64,000 nucleotides of DNA. Source: Paenibacillus harenae. Its GTDB lineage: Bacteria > Bacillota > Bacilli > Paenibacillales > Paenibacillaceae. How positions within the stretch are numbered: position 1 is the first letter of the stretch; each line of letters starts with the position of its first letter. This document shows positions 56,801-64,000 of the stretch, in pieces. The translations under genes were made by a program, and so were the position numbers. The stretch is taken from contig NZ_JAUSST010000002.1 of NCBI RefSeq assembly GCF_030812415.1, positions 62,001-126,000 on the forward strand, given 5' to 3'. The notes below the pieces were generated by a model that saw nothing but the letters and a program-made list of their open reading frames with translations, had not been told where the DNA came from and did not search any database.

Positions 56801-59800
56801 AGGAAGGCAGCGCAACAATATCTTGGTCGGGAAGAGAGCGTATCCGGATTGATTGATCTATCCGATCTGCATGGAGTCCCGCAGCATAAGCTGAAGCCTT
56901 CGCTGGGCAAGTTCGCTTTCGTTCAAGAGCTTATCAAGCAGCATCGCAGCAACGATCTGCGGATGATACACATCACGAACGGGCTGCAGTCATTCAAGGG
57001 TGCCTCATCTTCGTTGGCAGGCGCCGATATGGCCGGATTAATGAGGATGCTGCATTCGGAATATCGCAAGGTAATATCCACAACGATCGATATTGACTAT
57101 TCGTACCGCGACGAAGCTAAGCTTCGCGAGCTCGTGTTGACGGAATGGGCAGCCTCGGTCCTCGATAATGAAATCTGCTTACGCCAAAATAGACGTTATC
57201 TGCCGCAGCTCGAACAAGCAAGCGCAGAGATGGCCGAGCCGTATCGCCTTGATGCTCAATTAGGCTACATCGTCACCGGCGGCACGCGCGGAATCGGCTT
57301 GGAGGCGGCACGCCACCTTGTCCGCAAGGGCGCGCGCAAGCTCGTTTTGATGGGACTTCAAGCTTATCCGCCGCGCGGGGAGTGGGAGATGCTGCTGCAG
57401 AGCGAATCGATATCCGAAGCGATGAGCCAGCGCTTGCAAAACATTATGGAGTTGGAAAAAAGCGGAGTCGAGGTTCAGATTTACGCAGGCTCGCTTACGG
57501 ACAGAGACAGACTAACGGAATTGTTCCGTGAAGTCCGGGAACGATTCGGCGGGATTGGCGGGGTCATCCACTGCGCAGGTGTTGCTTCCGGCGAAAACCC
57601 GGCATTCATGAACAAAAGCGCAGAAGAAATGAGCAGGGTATTTGAACCGAAAATCGGCGGGCTGCAGGTGCTTCATGATTTGCTTGCAAATGACGAGCTT
57701 CGGTTCTTTCTGTTGTTCTCCTCGGTGTCCGGACTACTGCCGGCACTCGCGGCAGGCGGAAGCGATTACGCCGCGGCCAACAGCTTTATGGATTTCTTTG
57801 CCGCTTATCAGCGCAGTCAAGGATTTTCTAGCTACCAGTCGCTGCAATGGCCCAATTGGAAAGAAGTCGGCATGGGCGAGGCGGCCGGGAAGGTTTATAC
57901 GCAGTTGGGCCTCGAATTGCTCACGACGCAGGAAGGCCTTTCTTTGCTGGATCAAGCTTTAACTTATCGCGATACAGCCTGCGTCATGCCGGCAGTTGTG
58001 CGCCCGAATGATTTCGAGGCATCCGTTCTGCTTCATGCTCGCCATGCTGCGGAGAAGCAGCAGCAACGGCCTTCGCCAACGCCATCCTCGGTCAAGTCGG
58101 GCGGCGCATCTGGCTATAGCAGTGTCAGCAAGCTAAAGGAACTATTTTCGAATGAATTGAAAATACCGCAGGAGCAAATGGAAATCCATACCCCATTCAG
58201 TGATTTTGGCGTTGATTCGGTATTGCTAGCCGAATTAGTGCTCCGGATAGAGGGCTGGCTCAAGGTTAAGCTGGATCCCGGCCTTCTGCTGGAATATCCG
58301 ACTTTATCGCAGCTTACCCGTTATTTGGATACCCATTTTGAGACGGGCAAAGGTGCTGAACCTGAGGGAAATGGGCTTCAGGAACATAAGCTAAGAATAG
58401 ATGAGCCTAAGGAATATGAAGCGCATAAAGCAGAAAGGGATGCTGCAGCCCCATTCGTTCCAACTGCTGCGGTACAACCCGGCAGGCAGCAAGTGGCCGT
58501 TATAGGCATGGCTTGCCACTTTCCAGGAGCGGAAGACAAGGATGCCTATTGGAGCAATTTGATTCATGGGCTCAGCTCGGTTACAGAGGTTCCAAAATCG
58601 CGATGGGATGCTGATCAATTCTATGCCTCTGCGCATACCAGCGGAAAGACCGTATCCAAGTGGGGAGGATTCCTTGACAACATAGAAGCGTTCGATCCGG
58701 GCTACTTCCAAATTAGCGAAGAGGATGCGCCTTATATCGATCCGTTGGTTCGCCAATTCCTGGAAGTATCCGTGCAGACCGTTAGAGATGCAGGGTATAA
58801 CCATAAAGAGCTTTGGAATCGGAAGATTGGTGTGTTTGTCGGCTCCCGCGTTTCCAACTTTTCCGATAAACTCGGCAAACCGTCGAAAAATACGATCATT
58901 GGGATTGGTCAGAATTTCATTGCCGCCCATTGCTCGCATTTCTTTAATTGGAAAGGTCCGAACCTTGTCGTCGATACCGCTTGTTCGTCTTCGCTTGTTT
59001 CGCTCCATTTGGCTTGTCAAAGCTTGATGAACGGCGAATCCGAGATGGCGCTTGCGGGAGGAGTCGATATCCTGCTTGATGAGAAGCCATACCTCGTTCT
59101 GTCTGAAGGAAGAGGGCTTTCGCCGGATGGCAAATGCCACACCTTCGATGAGAAAGCCAACGGCTTTGTTCCCGGCGAGGGCAGCGGGGCTGTGCTGTTG
59201 AAGCCGCTCGATCAAGCACTGCGGGACGGTGACCGGATTTATGCGGTCATCGATGCGACGGCGGTCAATAACGACGGCCATACGATGGGCATTACGACTC
59301 CGAATCCAGAAGCGCAATACAGCGTCATCCGCGAAGCGATGCAGCGCGGCGGCATTGACGCGAGATCCGTTTCTTATATCGAGACGCACGGAACGGGCAC
59401 AATGATCGGTGATCCGATTGAATTAAAGGCACTGACCCGTGTATTCCATGAGTATTCGGAAGACCGGCAATATTGCGGAGTGGGCAGCGTCAAGACCAAC
59501 TTTGGTCACACGCTCAGCGCTGCCGGTATCGCAAGCTTTATCAAGGTTGCCCTAGCCATCAAGAACAAGCAGTTGCCGCCGACACTCAATTGCGAACGAC
59601 CGAATCCGCGCTTTGAATTCGAAGCGTCTCCGTTCTATCCGGTACAAGCGCTGCGGGATTGGTTGCCGGATCAAGGCGTTCGCCGTGCGGGCATTTCCGG
59701 CTTCGGATTCGGAGGTACGAATGCGCATGTGATTGTCAGCGAAGGCGATCCCGACGTGCTGAACCATTACGTGCCAGTAAGGAATCCGCTTGAGCCAGTC

Positions 59801-59887
59801 GTTTTCAACCGTAAGCGTTATTGGTTTAACGAAGAACAAGAAACAAAAGCTCAACCTTCAATGCTTAGGCTTGAACGGCTGCGTTAA
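47834..59887 (+). CDS. Trans-AT PKS5: KR-ACP-KS-DH-KR-ACP-KS-[dead ACP]-KR-ACP-KS
   Basis: This is a 4017-residue synthase, start overlapping the PKS4 stop (ATGA). Docking helices occupy 1-35. KR4 (about 250-500, Tyr401) and ACP5 (Ser567) finish module 5. KS6 (about 679-1112; Cys848, His983), DH3 (about 1285-1560; His1319, Asp1485), KR5 (about 1800-2050, Tyr1949) and ACP6 (Ser2111) form module 6. KS7 (about 2211-2638; Cys2376, His2511) is followed by an ACP-like insert with GFDEL, Glu2728 replacing the Ser, then KR6 (about 3140-3390, GGTRGIG, Tyr3312) and ACP7 (Ser3462). KS8 (about 3554-3971; Cys3717, His3852, NFGH) pairs with the DH of PKS6. KR4 and KR5 keep the LDD-type Asp (B-type); KR6 does not (A-type). 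Confidence 0.94.
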   Translation: MNGKRELNQLLNQIRNGQMSPTEGLKQFEALRSPSGRLYYRPIWEAGTLPSARLSVSGPVLIMEREDDILAMLGSDSNVTTIRVKPGRSFREADPATFEINPRSAEDFRQLAQLLAQRGLLPTTIIHHWAVDYDEQSEAGLAEGLDFGFYSVYFLTQAFMKLHAKFQMLFVFPAGDGKPLYPALQGFARSLFVENPSIQIKTVTYSERLRLEWLAHELQANDTQVHYAEGMRWIRRLQETEASKTGELPLKEQGVYLITGGAGGLGFIFAQYLAKRYRARLVLSGRSAVNEAISDQIRRLEADGARVLYVQGDISKREHAEKLVKAAKANFGVLNGVIHAAGIVQDAFLLKKTESEIKAVLAPKVFGTSWLDEWTANEPLDFFVLFSSISSELGNAGQTDYTFGNSFMDYFAAKRDSLVAVKKRFGRTLSLNWPYWEEGGMSVATETVEEMKLSAGIMPMSTAVGIEAFEDGLRSESTQWLVAEGDVSLIRRRVSQSFESKPAEVQQERASAIQRSDTLAPPVPLVSDEAFLQGTIDFLKKVLSEELGVSADRIKPKEPFEKYGIDSVMVMGLNRVLEEQFGSLSKTLFYEYQNIAELAGYFAESHHDRLRNKIAEFASASTAAAATAKTGLEQGLKQDLKQALASSDKPTTKTTDRKGRGRFIQHAKSISAKTESDPMDIAIIGVAGRYPQADNLQQFWENLKSGKDSITEVPAERWDQAAFFDADKSKKGKSYTKWGGFVNDVDKFDPLFFNISPKEAEMTDPQERLFLETVYHMLEDAGYTKSKIEKRPIGVYVGVMYGEYQLYGAEQAKKGHIIGVSTSYASIANRISYNFNLSGPSLALDTMCSSSLTSIHLASESLRRGETEMAIAGGVNVSIHPNKYLVLAQGRYASSDGRCRSFGEGGDGYVPGEGVGAVLLKPLSKAIEDGDHIHAVIKGTSINHGGKTNGYTVPNPNAQSAVIADALQKAGVDAKTISYMEAHGTGTSLGDPIEITGLAKAFGHRADEQPFCSIGSAKSNIGHLESAAGIAGITKVLLQMKHRQLVPSLHADTVNPNIDFEQTPFYLQRELADWHQPVMIRNGREITVPRRAGVSSFGAGGSNAHIVLEEYAPSSIPRRPFVPAESQLIVFSAKNQDRLKELVRRMSDFLSRQSGAAIPDLIDIAYTLQVGRESLDERLAIKAASLDELLASMRFYLEGQPVPGLISGRARRGTELAVNDEEGDAVDRIARRWVYGEEIDWELNYSGHESQRSPRRVPLPGYPFARERYWVPEPEGLKPAIYGDGQARLHAMIDANVSTLDEQRFEKRFDSSDFYVRDHAVGGRMVLPGAACLEMARAAGQLSYRGQMVAVIKNMSWNSPIIVPDDGQDVFVSLYPAANGVEFEVTTSTGGNDEPLVHAEGQLEYGSAAPIEPLDLGSIRRRCPQVRNHEQFYALYASSRFQYGTSMRTVQQTARGGKEILARLQSADEYREETEEFNLHPAQLDGAFQSLLGLIAEDELTPIAYLPYAIGKLELFAPLTSACYVYACEREEPENGVREFDMMLTDEAGHVLVSVHQLRMRALSSASALTNAAEKLETISFRQLWEPLDQTIEAESLGRVLLLAQDEALLQDMKRYAAAVTAVQSGETFEQKAVDRFTIRMDRAEDYERLVGMLSKTDRLPDTIIHTGAAGSFSPNKEELQARMTQGIESLLYLTQALMKERGQGRTRLLYVYSGNGEQQPQHAAIAGFLKSLRQENPNWSGATIDLGSVPTNAEWIRILRKETAAQDVEVRYASGSRFVKRLREVTEPPLTGTAAIMRENGVYLITGGAGGLGLMFADYLARRYKARLVLAGRSALHAGMEQKLSDLRSLGSEVLYVQADVADRQQAERLIEAVKAQFGALHGIIHSAGIVRDSLIMKKSRHEMAEVLGPKIYGAVNLDEATAAEPLDWFVMFSSLSGVLGNIGQCDYAYGNQFLDEFAVLRETQRSKGNRSGRTLSLNWPLWKEGGMQVAPSVLETMKRTAGFIPMSAASGYEVFETALASGLPQWIALEGEAEKIRTYLLSGASAAGSQTAVVQPGGQQSAQLSSEKDDALLLEKGVSFLKEIVSKEIRLPAARIDEHEALDVYGLDSVMIMALTRELESRFGELSKTLFFEYRTLAELTLYFVIEHRDKLMARTGLSRQEKQAAVVSAGSESAQLQPPAKSERKPRSNRQRFPGAADQAASEEQAVAIIGVAGRYPEADDLESYWENLKAGRDSIGEIPSDRWDHSAYYEAGQVKGKSRSKWGGFLDDADKFDPLFFQISPREAELLDPQERLFLMTVHQALEDGGYTKQRLSGKDVGVYVGVMYSEYQLYGAQETVSGNTMALGSSYASIANRVSYFYDLQGPSLALDTMCSSSLTAIHLACESLLRGESEMAIAGGVNLSLHVNKYLLLSQNNFLASDGRCRSFGDGGDGYVPGEGVGAVILKPLKQAIEDGDPIYAVIKGTAVNHGGKTNGYTVPNPHAQTRVIDKALKKAKVDARSISYLEAHGTGTPLGDPIEVSGLVKAFGGTEERQYCAIGSVKSNIGHLESAAGIAALTKVLLQMKHGMLAPSLHADVLNSNIRFEDTPFYVQRELSEWKRPVLMENGREMVIPRRAGVSSFGAGGSNAHIIVEEFVNQAAVSAESDNKPHIIVLSARNEDRLRAYAGKLAAFLSEAPETTANQDAHAATANEIEKEVLTLIAEGLSVGVDEIAAATDVSELGFDELKLTQIAIRLNEVYSLNVTPDRLAEHATVNNLTGHVIHTLNKNRKFIEDKPSSKTKPGLADITWTLQYGREPMDERLALVVSSVSELASKMRQYASGKEVDGLYEGNVKADAEKHRVLLEGAEGKLFLKSLIENQKLDKMANLWVSGVVIDWQELRVSKGRIVSLPSYPFVRDRYWAPTGLSARSASIAAQPVQAAPKQKERLLLVKSWREQKASAALTKLPGTIFILANAETLDTAGRFLQGTASAKVIVLQNAADAVEGRKAAQQYLGREESVSGLIDLSDLHGVPQHKLKPSLGKFAFVQELIKQHRSNDLRMIHITNGLQSFKGASSSLAGADMAGLMRMLHSEYRKVISTTIDIDYSYRDEAKLRELVLTEWAASVLDNEICLRQNRRYLPQLEQASAEMAEPYRLDAQLGYIVTGGTRGIGLEAARHLVRKGARKLVLMGLQAYPPRGEWEMLLQSESISEAMSQRLQNIMELEKSGVEVQIYAGSLTDRDRLTELFREVRERFGGIGGVIHCAGVASGENPAFMNKSAEEMSRVFEPKIGGLQVLHDLLANDELRFFLLFSSVSGLLPALAAGGSDYAAANSFMDFFAAYQRSQGFSSYQSLQWPNWKEVGMGEAAGKVYTQLGLELLTTQEGLSLLDQALTYRDTACVMPAVVRPNDFEASVLLHARHAAEKQQQRPSPTPSSVKSGGASGYSSVSKLKELFSNELKIPQEQMEIHTPFSDFGVDSVLLAELVLRIEGWLKVKLDPGLLLEYPTLSQLTRYLDTHFETGKGAEPEGNGLQEHKLRIDEPKEYEAHKAERDAAAPFVPTAAVQPGRQQVAVIGMACHFPGAEDKDAYWSNLIHGLSSVTEVPKSRWDADQFYASAHTSGKTVSKWGGFLDNIEAFDPGYFQISEEDAPYIDPLVRQFLEVSVQTVRDAGYNHKELWNRKIGVFVGSRVSNFSDKLGKPSKNTIIGIGQNFIAAHCSHFFNWKGPNLVVDTACSSSLVSLHLACQSLMNGESEMALAGGVDILLDEKPYLVLSEGRGLSPDGKCHTFDEKANGFVPGEGSGAVLLKPLDQALRDGDRIYAVIDATAVNNDGHTMGITTPNPEAQYSVIREAMQRGGIDARSVSYIETHGTGTMIGDPIELKALTRVFHEYSEDRQYCGVGSVKTNFGHTLSAAGIASFIKVALAIKNKQLPPTLNCERPNPRFEFEASPFYPVQALRDWLPDQGVRRAGISGFGFGGTNAHVIVSEGDPDVLNHYVPVRNPLEPVVFNRKRYWFNEEQETKAQPSMLRLERLR

Positions 59888-59910
59888 ATGATTGTAATGG
59901 GGTGATTAGA

Positions 59911-62900
59911 ATGGCGGCAATTAACGAATTTGAATTCGTATCGAGAGTATGCAACGACGATTATGTCGTTACGGATCATGTCCTTCATGGTGTTCACACG
60001 CTGCCTGGCGTGAGTTTCCTTGACCTTGTATATCGTATTTTGTCAGAAGAGGGCTATGACCACTCGAGGGTAGAGCTGCGCAATGTCCTGTTCAAACAGC
60101 CGGTCGTTACAACGGATCAATTCGATCAACAGATTCTGATTCAAATGAGCAAGCAAGAGGATCATGGATTAATCACCGCAAAAAGCCGCAGTGTGCGTGG
60201 CGATGTTGTGCTGGAGCAGGAATGGACAGACAACTTACAATGCGAATTGCATTTCATTTCGGGGCTGGTCGCGAAAACGATCGACCCCGATTTTCTTAAA
60301 AGGGAATCGACACGAACATTTGATTTGGATGAGTCCTACGCCTTCGGCCGAAGCGTCGGACTCGTTCATTACTCCTTTATGAAGCCGGAAGGCTTGATTT
60401 ATGAAGGAAAAGACTATTATTTGGCAGAAATGGACCTTTCGGAGAAGGCGAAAAACGTACAGAATCAGTTTTTTCTTCACCCGGCCTTCATTGACGGAGC
60501 GACGAATACGCTGTCCTTCCTGCTGCCTCAATTGGAAAACAAACCGTTCATTCCGATTTACGTCAGCCGATTCTGGGCGGTCTCTCCGCTTCAGAACAAA
60601 CAATATGTGTACATACCGAAATTAGCTATAGAAGAGGGCGCTTCTGCGGACATCGTATACACGGATCTGGAATTATATGATGGAGAGGGTCGTCAAACCG
60701 CGCATTACATTAAATTCGGAGCCAAGCGGGTTCGGACGGAAAGCTTGATTCACAATTTGACGATGCGCAGCTCGCTGCCTGAACAAATTACACAAGCCAA
60801 TACCGCTCTTATTATAGCTGCCGAGGTCAGCGCTGCGACTGCTCATTCGAATGCGGACATGGATATCGAGCTATTCCTGAGCAGCTTGATTGGTGAATTG
60901 CTGGGCAAGCCGCCGGAGTCTATTGATCCTGAAGCCGGATTTTATGACCAAGGTTTGGATTCCTCTTCTTTACTGCAGCTCGTACAGAAGCTCGAAGCCA
61001 GGCTAGGCAAGCAGCTCTATCCGACTCTGTTGTTTGAATATACGAATATTAAGCAGCTATCTGTTTACTTGTTGGAAAATTACGAAGCGGAGCTGCGCGG
61101 CAGCGGTCAATCGGAAAAGCGGGACGGCTCGGTGGAGGTACAGGCAGATGAGCTAGTCTATATTAGCCCGGTGTGGGAACGGTTGGAAGCAGCGGGACAG
61201 CCTGTTTCCGGTCCGGTGCTGATTTTCGACGACAATGATGAGCTGTTCCGCGAGCTGAAGGCGAAATTAGGCCATGATGATGTCGTACTGGTGAAGCCCG
61301 GCGTCCGGTATCGCGCAGTGGATACTCGCTACTACGAACTTGAGCCTGGGCATGCGGAAGGCTATCATCGTTTAATCAAAGAGCTTCAAAAAGCGGATCT
61401 TTTTCCGGTGAACATTATTTACCATTGGGCGCGTCCTTCGGGAAACGTACTAGAGGATGGATTGAAGTTAACGCTGGATCGCGGGCTGCGCTCTGTCATG
61501 AACCTGACTCAAGCTATCATGGCAGCGAATCCGAAAGCGGCTGCGGCTTTGCTCTATGCCTATGAGGGAACGGATCAAGAGCCGCAGCCGCTGTATGCCG
61601 CACTCACAGGTTTTAATCGCTCTTTGCGAATGGAAAATCCTAAATTTAATTATAAAACGGTGGAACTTCGGCCAAATCCCGAGCTTAGCGCAAGCAAGCT
61701 TGCTCAGTACCTGATCAATGAATGGGGAATTGTCGATAACGCAGCGGTTGATATACGATTGGACAGCGGACATCGTTATGTGAAGCGTTTCGAACTTGCG
61801 GACTCTGATCCAACTGAGGCAGATGCAAGCAGCAAGCCCGGACTAGAGGATGTCTGCCTGATCACAGGAGGATTGGGTGCTCTTGGTCTATTGTTCGCCA
61901 AGCATCTCGCTTCTCAAGGCTGGAGGAAAATAGTCCTTGCCGGGCGCTCGGCGCTTGATGCGGGCAAGCAGGAGCAAATAAGCCGGTTGGAGGCTTTAGG
62001 CTTGCTGGTGCTTTACGTGCAGGCAGATGTATCCAAACGGAAAGATATTGAAAGACTCGTTCGCGAAGCTAAGAAGCGATTCGGTGCGATACATGGCGTT
62101 ATACATAGTGCAGGCATACTTCAGGACTCCTACGTGGCGAAGAAAACAAGAGATGAGATGAATGCCGTTCTCGCTCCCAAAGTGAATGCCGCTCTTTATC
62201 TGGACGAGGCATTGAAGGATGAGCCGCTGCGCTTTTTTGTCATGTTCTCATCCATCTCGGCTGCGGTCGGCAACATGGGACAATCTGATTATGCCTATGC
62301 CAACGGCTTCCTGGATGCGTTCGCCGGCTGGCGCGAGGAACAGCGCAAGGCGGGAAGCCGCCAAGGGCGTTCCTTGTCGATTAATTGGCCGTTGTGGCAG
62401 GATGGCGGCATGCAGGTTGACGAGGTCACGGCGCAAATGATTTACAGCAAGACAGGCATGATCGCTCTTCGGGACGCAAGCGGGCTGCAGGCATTCGATG
62501 CAGCGCTGAGGATGCCGAACCTGCAGGTTATGGTCTTGGAAGGGAATCGGCATCGGATGCTGGAAGCGCAAGGCATCTCAGCGGATAGCAAACTTGCTCA
62601 GTCTGCTCCTATCAACATGTCCGACGCCCCTGCAGCCGGAGAGGAAGACATTGCTATTATAGGCGTGGCCGGTCGTTATCCAGGCGCACGAAACCTGGAC
62701 GAGTTTTGGACGAATCTGCGCGACGGTAAAAATGGCATTACGGAAATTCCGAAGGAACGTTGGGATTATACCTCCTATTTCAGCGAGAACCAGCAGCAGT
62801 TAGGCAAAATATACAGCAAGTGGGGCGGCTTTATCGAGGATGCGGATAAATTCGATCCGCTGTTCTTCCAAATATCCCCGCGCGAAGCCGTCATGATGGA

Positions 62901-64000
62901 TCCGCAGGAGCGTCTTTTTCTGCAGACGGCTTGGGAGACGATGGAAGACGCGGCCTATACGCGGGAGAGGCTGGCGAAAGACCGTGTCGGTGTTTTTGTC
63001 GGCGTTATGTGGGCTCAGTATCAACTGTTGACGCATGAAGTGAACGGGGCAAGCATCTCCCCCACTTCCGTGTATTCATCCATTGCCAATCGCGTTTCTT
63101 ATTTCTTTAATTTCACGGGTCCGAGTTTAGCGCTTGACACGATGTGCTCATCCTCGTTAACCGCGCTTCATTATGCATGCGAGAGCATACGCCGAGGCGA
63201 AAGCGATCTTGCGATGGCAGGCGGCGTTAACCTGTCGATTCACCCGAATAAATATATTTTTCTGTCCAATCAGCGTATGGCATCCAGCGATGGAAGCTGC
63301 AAAAGCTTTGGGGAAGGCGGCGACGGTTACGTGCCGGGTGAAGGCGTCGGCGCTGTACTGCTTAAACCTCTGTCGAAGGCCGTCGCGGACGGCGATCATA
63401 TTTATGCGGTGGTGAAGGGATCTGCCGTGAATTCGGGCGGCAAAACAAGCGGCTTCTCCGTACCCAGCCCTACCGGCCAAAGCAATGTCATAACAGATGC
63501 TTTGAACAAATCAGGTATCGACCCGCAATCGATTTCGTATATTGAAGCTCATGGCACAGGAACCTCGCTCGGCGATCCGATTGAGATTAACGGACTGCAT
63601 AAAGCTTTCGGCGACAGCAAAACGATGAGCTGCGCAATCGGCTCCGTCAAGTCGAACATTGGTCATCTTGAATCCGCGGCAGGCATCGCGGCAATTACGA
63701 AGGTGCTTCTGCAAATGAAGCATGGACAGCTCGTGCCTTCGCTGCATTCCAGCGTGCTGAATGAAAAAATCAATTTTGCGGAATCTTCATTCGTCGTTCA
63801 GCAGGAGCTGCAAGTATGGAAGCGGCCGACGCTGCCCGTTAACGGATCCATGCGCGAAATGCCGCGTCGAGCAGGGGTTTCGGCTTTCGGCGCCGGCGGC
63901 TCGAATGCGCATATTATACTTGAAGAGTATCCGTCCAAGCAGGAGCATGCAGCTAAGACGAAGCAGCGGCTGCTCGTGCTGTCCGCGCACAGCGAGGAGC
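59911..64000 (+). CDS. Trans-AT PKS6: DH-ACP-KR-KS (partial, runs off the window)
   Basis: An open frame from ATG 59911 (GGGGTGATTAG upstream) continues to the window edge, 1363 codons. DH4 (about 1-280) has His23 in DHVLHGVHTLPG and His190/Asp195 in HPAFIDG. ACP8 carries GLDSSS (Ser351). KR7 (about 645-850) has GGLGALG, Tyr794 and an LQD that suggests B-type. KS9 (about 913-1340; Cys1079 in TMCSSS, His1214 in HGTGT) is followed by the start of its linker. The DH-ACP-KR order is the same as in PKS2 and differs from the usual DH-KR-ACP. KS8 at the end of PKS5 supplies the condensing domain. Downstream modules and chain release must lie beyond the window. Confidence 0.93.
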   Translation, partial: MAAINEFEFVSRVCNDDYVVTDHVLHGVHTLPGVSFLDLVYRILSEEGYDHSRVELRNVLFKQPVVTTDQFDQQILIQMSKQEDHGLITAKSRSVRGDVVLEQEWTDNLQCELHFISGLVAKTIDPDFLKRESTRTFDLDESYAFGRSVGLVHYSFMKPEGLIYEGKDYYLAEMDLSEKAKNVQNQFFLHPAFIDGATNTLSFLLPQLENKPFIPIYVSRFWAVSPLQNKQYVYIPKLAIEEGASADIVYTDLELYDGEGRQTAHYIKFGAKRVRTESLIHNLTMRSSLPEQITQANTALIIAAEVSAATAHSNADMDIELFLSSLIGELLGKPPESIDPEAGFYDQGLDSSSLLQLVQKLEARLGKQLYPTLLFEYTNIKQLSVYLLENYEAELRGSGQSEKRDGSVEVQADELVYISPVWERLEAAGQPVSGPVLIFDDNDELFRELKAKLGHDDVVLVKPGVRYRAVDTRYYELEPGHAEGYHRLIKELQKADLFPVNIIYHWARPSGNVLEDGLKLTLDRGLRSVMNLTQAIMAANPKAAAALLYAYEGTDQEPQPLYAALTGFNRSLRMENPKFNYKTVELRPNPELSASKLAQYLINEWGIVDNAAVDIRLDSGHRYVKRFELADSDPTEADASSKPGLEDVCLITGGLGALGLLFAKHLASQGWRKIVLAGRSALDAGKQEQISRLEALGLLVLYVQADVSKRKDIERLVREAKKRFGAIHGVIHSAGILQDSYVAKKTRDEMNAVLAPKVNAALYLDEALKDEPLRFFVMFSSISAAVGNMGQSDYAYANGFLDAFAGWREEQRKAGSRQGRSLSINWPLWQDGGMQVDEVTAQMIYSKTGMIALRDASGLQAFDAALRMPNLQVMVLEGNRHRMLEAQGISADSKLAQSAPINMSDAPAAGEEDIAIIGVAGRYPGARNLDEFWTNLRDGKNGITEIPKERWDYTSYFSENQQQLGKIYSKWGGFIEDADKFDPLFFQISPREAVMMDPQERLFLQTAWETMEDAAYTRERLAKDRVGVFVGVMWAQYQLLTHEVNGASISPTSVYSSIANRVSYFFNFTGPSLALDTMCSSSLTALHYACESIRRGESDLAMAGGVNLSIHPNKYIFLSNQRMASSDGSCKSFGEGGDGYVPGEGVGAVLLKPLSKAVADGDHIYAVVKGSAVNSGGKTSGFSVPSPTGQSNVITDALNKSGIDPQSISYIEAHGTGTSLGDPIEINGLHKAFGDSKTMSCAIGSVKSNIGHLESAAGIAAITKVLLQMKHGQLVPSLHSSVLNEKINFAESSFVVQQELQVWKRPTLPVNGSMREMPRRAGVSAFGAGGSNAHIILEEYPSKQEHAAKTKQRLLVLSAHSEE

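Noticed and set aside
58391..59389. Long minus-strand open frame (332 codons) inside PKS5
   Set aside because: It lies fully antisense to the KS8 domain, has no ribosome binding site and encodes no recognisable protein. It is a by-product of the codon bias of the KS sequence.
1..64000. CRISPR arrays, tRNA/rRNA genes, insertion sequences, phage attachment sites
   Set aside because: No short regularly spaced repeats, RNA-gene signatures, transposase frames or flanking direct repeats were seen. Repetition in the PKS genes is explained by homologous KS, KR, DH and ACP domains.

Overview
The window reads as part of a Bacillota chromosome, most likely a Paenibacillaceae-type bacterium (inference). 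Supporting signs are strong GGAGG-type ribosome binding sites, frequent TTG/GTG starts, lipoprotein signal peptides, a Sfp-type PPTase and Bacillus-style trans-AT polyketide genes. From about 11.4 kb to the right edge it is the left part of one large trans-acyltransferase polyketide synthase (trans-AT PKS) cluster. The last synthase gene runs off the end, so the cluster is incomplete here.

Left flank (1-10.8 kb). First comes the start of an unidentified minus-strand gene. Next is a five-gene nickel/opine/peptide-type ABC importer operon with a MATE exporter (421-6627), preceded by two Zur-like 7-1-7 boxes that suggest a zinc-responsive metal or metallophore system. Then follow an orphan sugar-type solute-binding lipoprotein, a strong terminator, an AraC-family regulator, and a LysR regulator divergent from a DJ-1/PfpI protein.

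PKS cluster, accessory part (11.4-26.8 kb), all on the + strand. It holds a PksB/BaeB-like metallo-hydrolase, an RND exporter, the processive antiterminator LoaP, a PPTase and a trans-acting AT-AT-ER protein. It also carries the HMG-CoA-synthase beta-branching genes (ACP, decarboxylating KS, HCS, ECH1) and an ABC exporter with two FtsX-like permeases. A long hairpin with a T-tract lies between the PPTase and AT genes, as expected if LoaP controls readthrough into the synthase operon.

Assembly line (26.8-64 kb), six PKS genes. PKS1: KS1-[AT-like]-[dead ACP]-KR1-ACP1-KS2. PKS2: DH1-ACP-ACP-KR2-KS3-ECH2. PKS3: ACP-ACP-KS4. PKS4: linker-KR3-ACP4-KS5-[ACP-like]-DH2. PKS5: KR4-ACP5-KS6-DH3-KR5-ACP6-KS7-[dead ACP]-KR6-ACP7-KS8. 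PKS6 (partial): DH4-ACP8-KR7-KS9. Every gene boundary falls inside a module. Beta-branching is predicted at module 3, where ECH2 sits in cis and tandem ACPs follow on the next protein. No cis-AT is intact, no methyltransferase or ER domain occurs inside the modules seen, and no loading module or thioesterase is visible.

The most unusual element is a full-length ParA/Soj-type ATPase gene (41329-42090) inserted in the synthase operon exactly where module 4 is broken between KS4 and its downstream linker. The next protein, PKS4, begins with a short peptide (MSKQPRLGSNPLAWL) resembling the ParA-contacting N-terminus of ParB/Spo0J proteins. I propose, as inference, a positioning or partitioning system that treats the giant PKS complex as ParA cargo.
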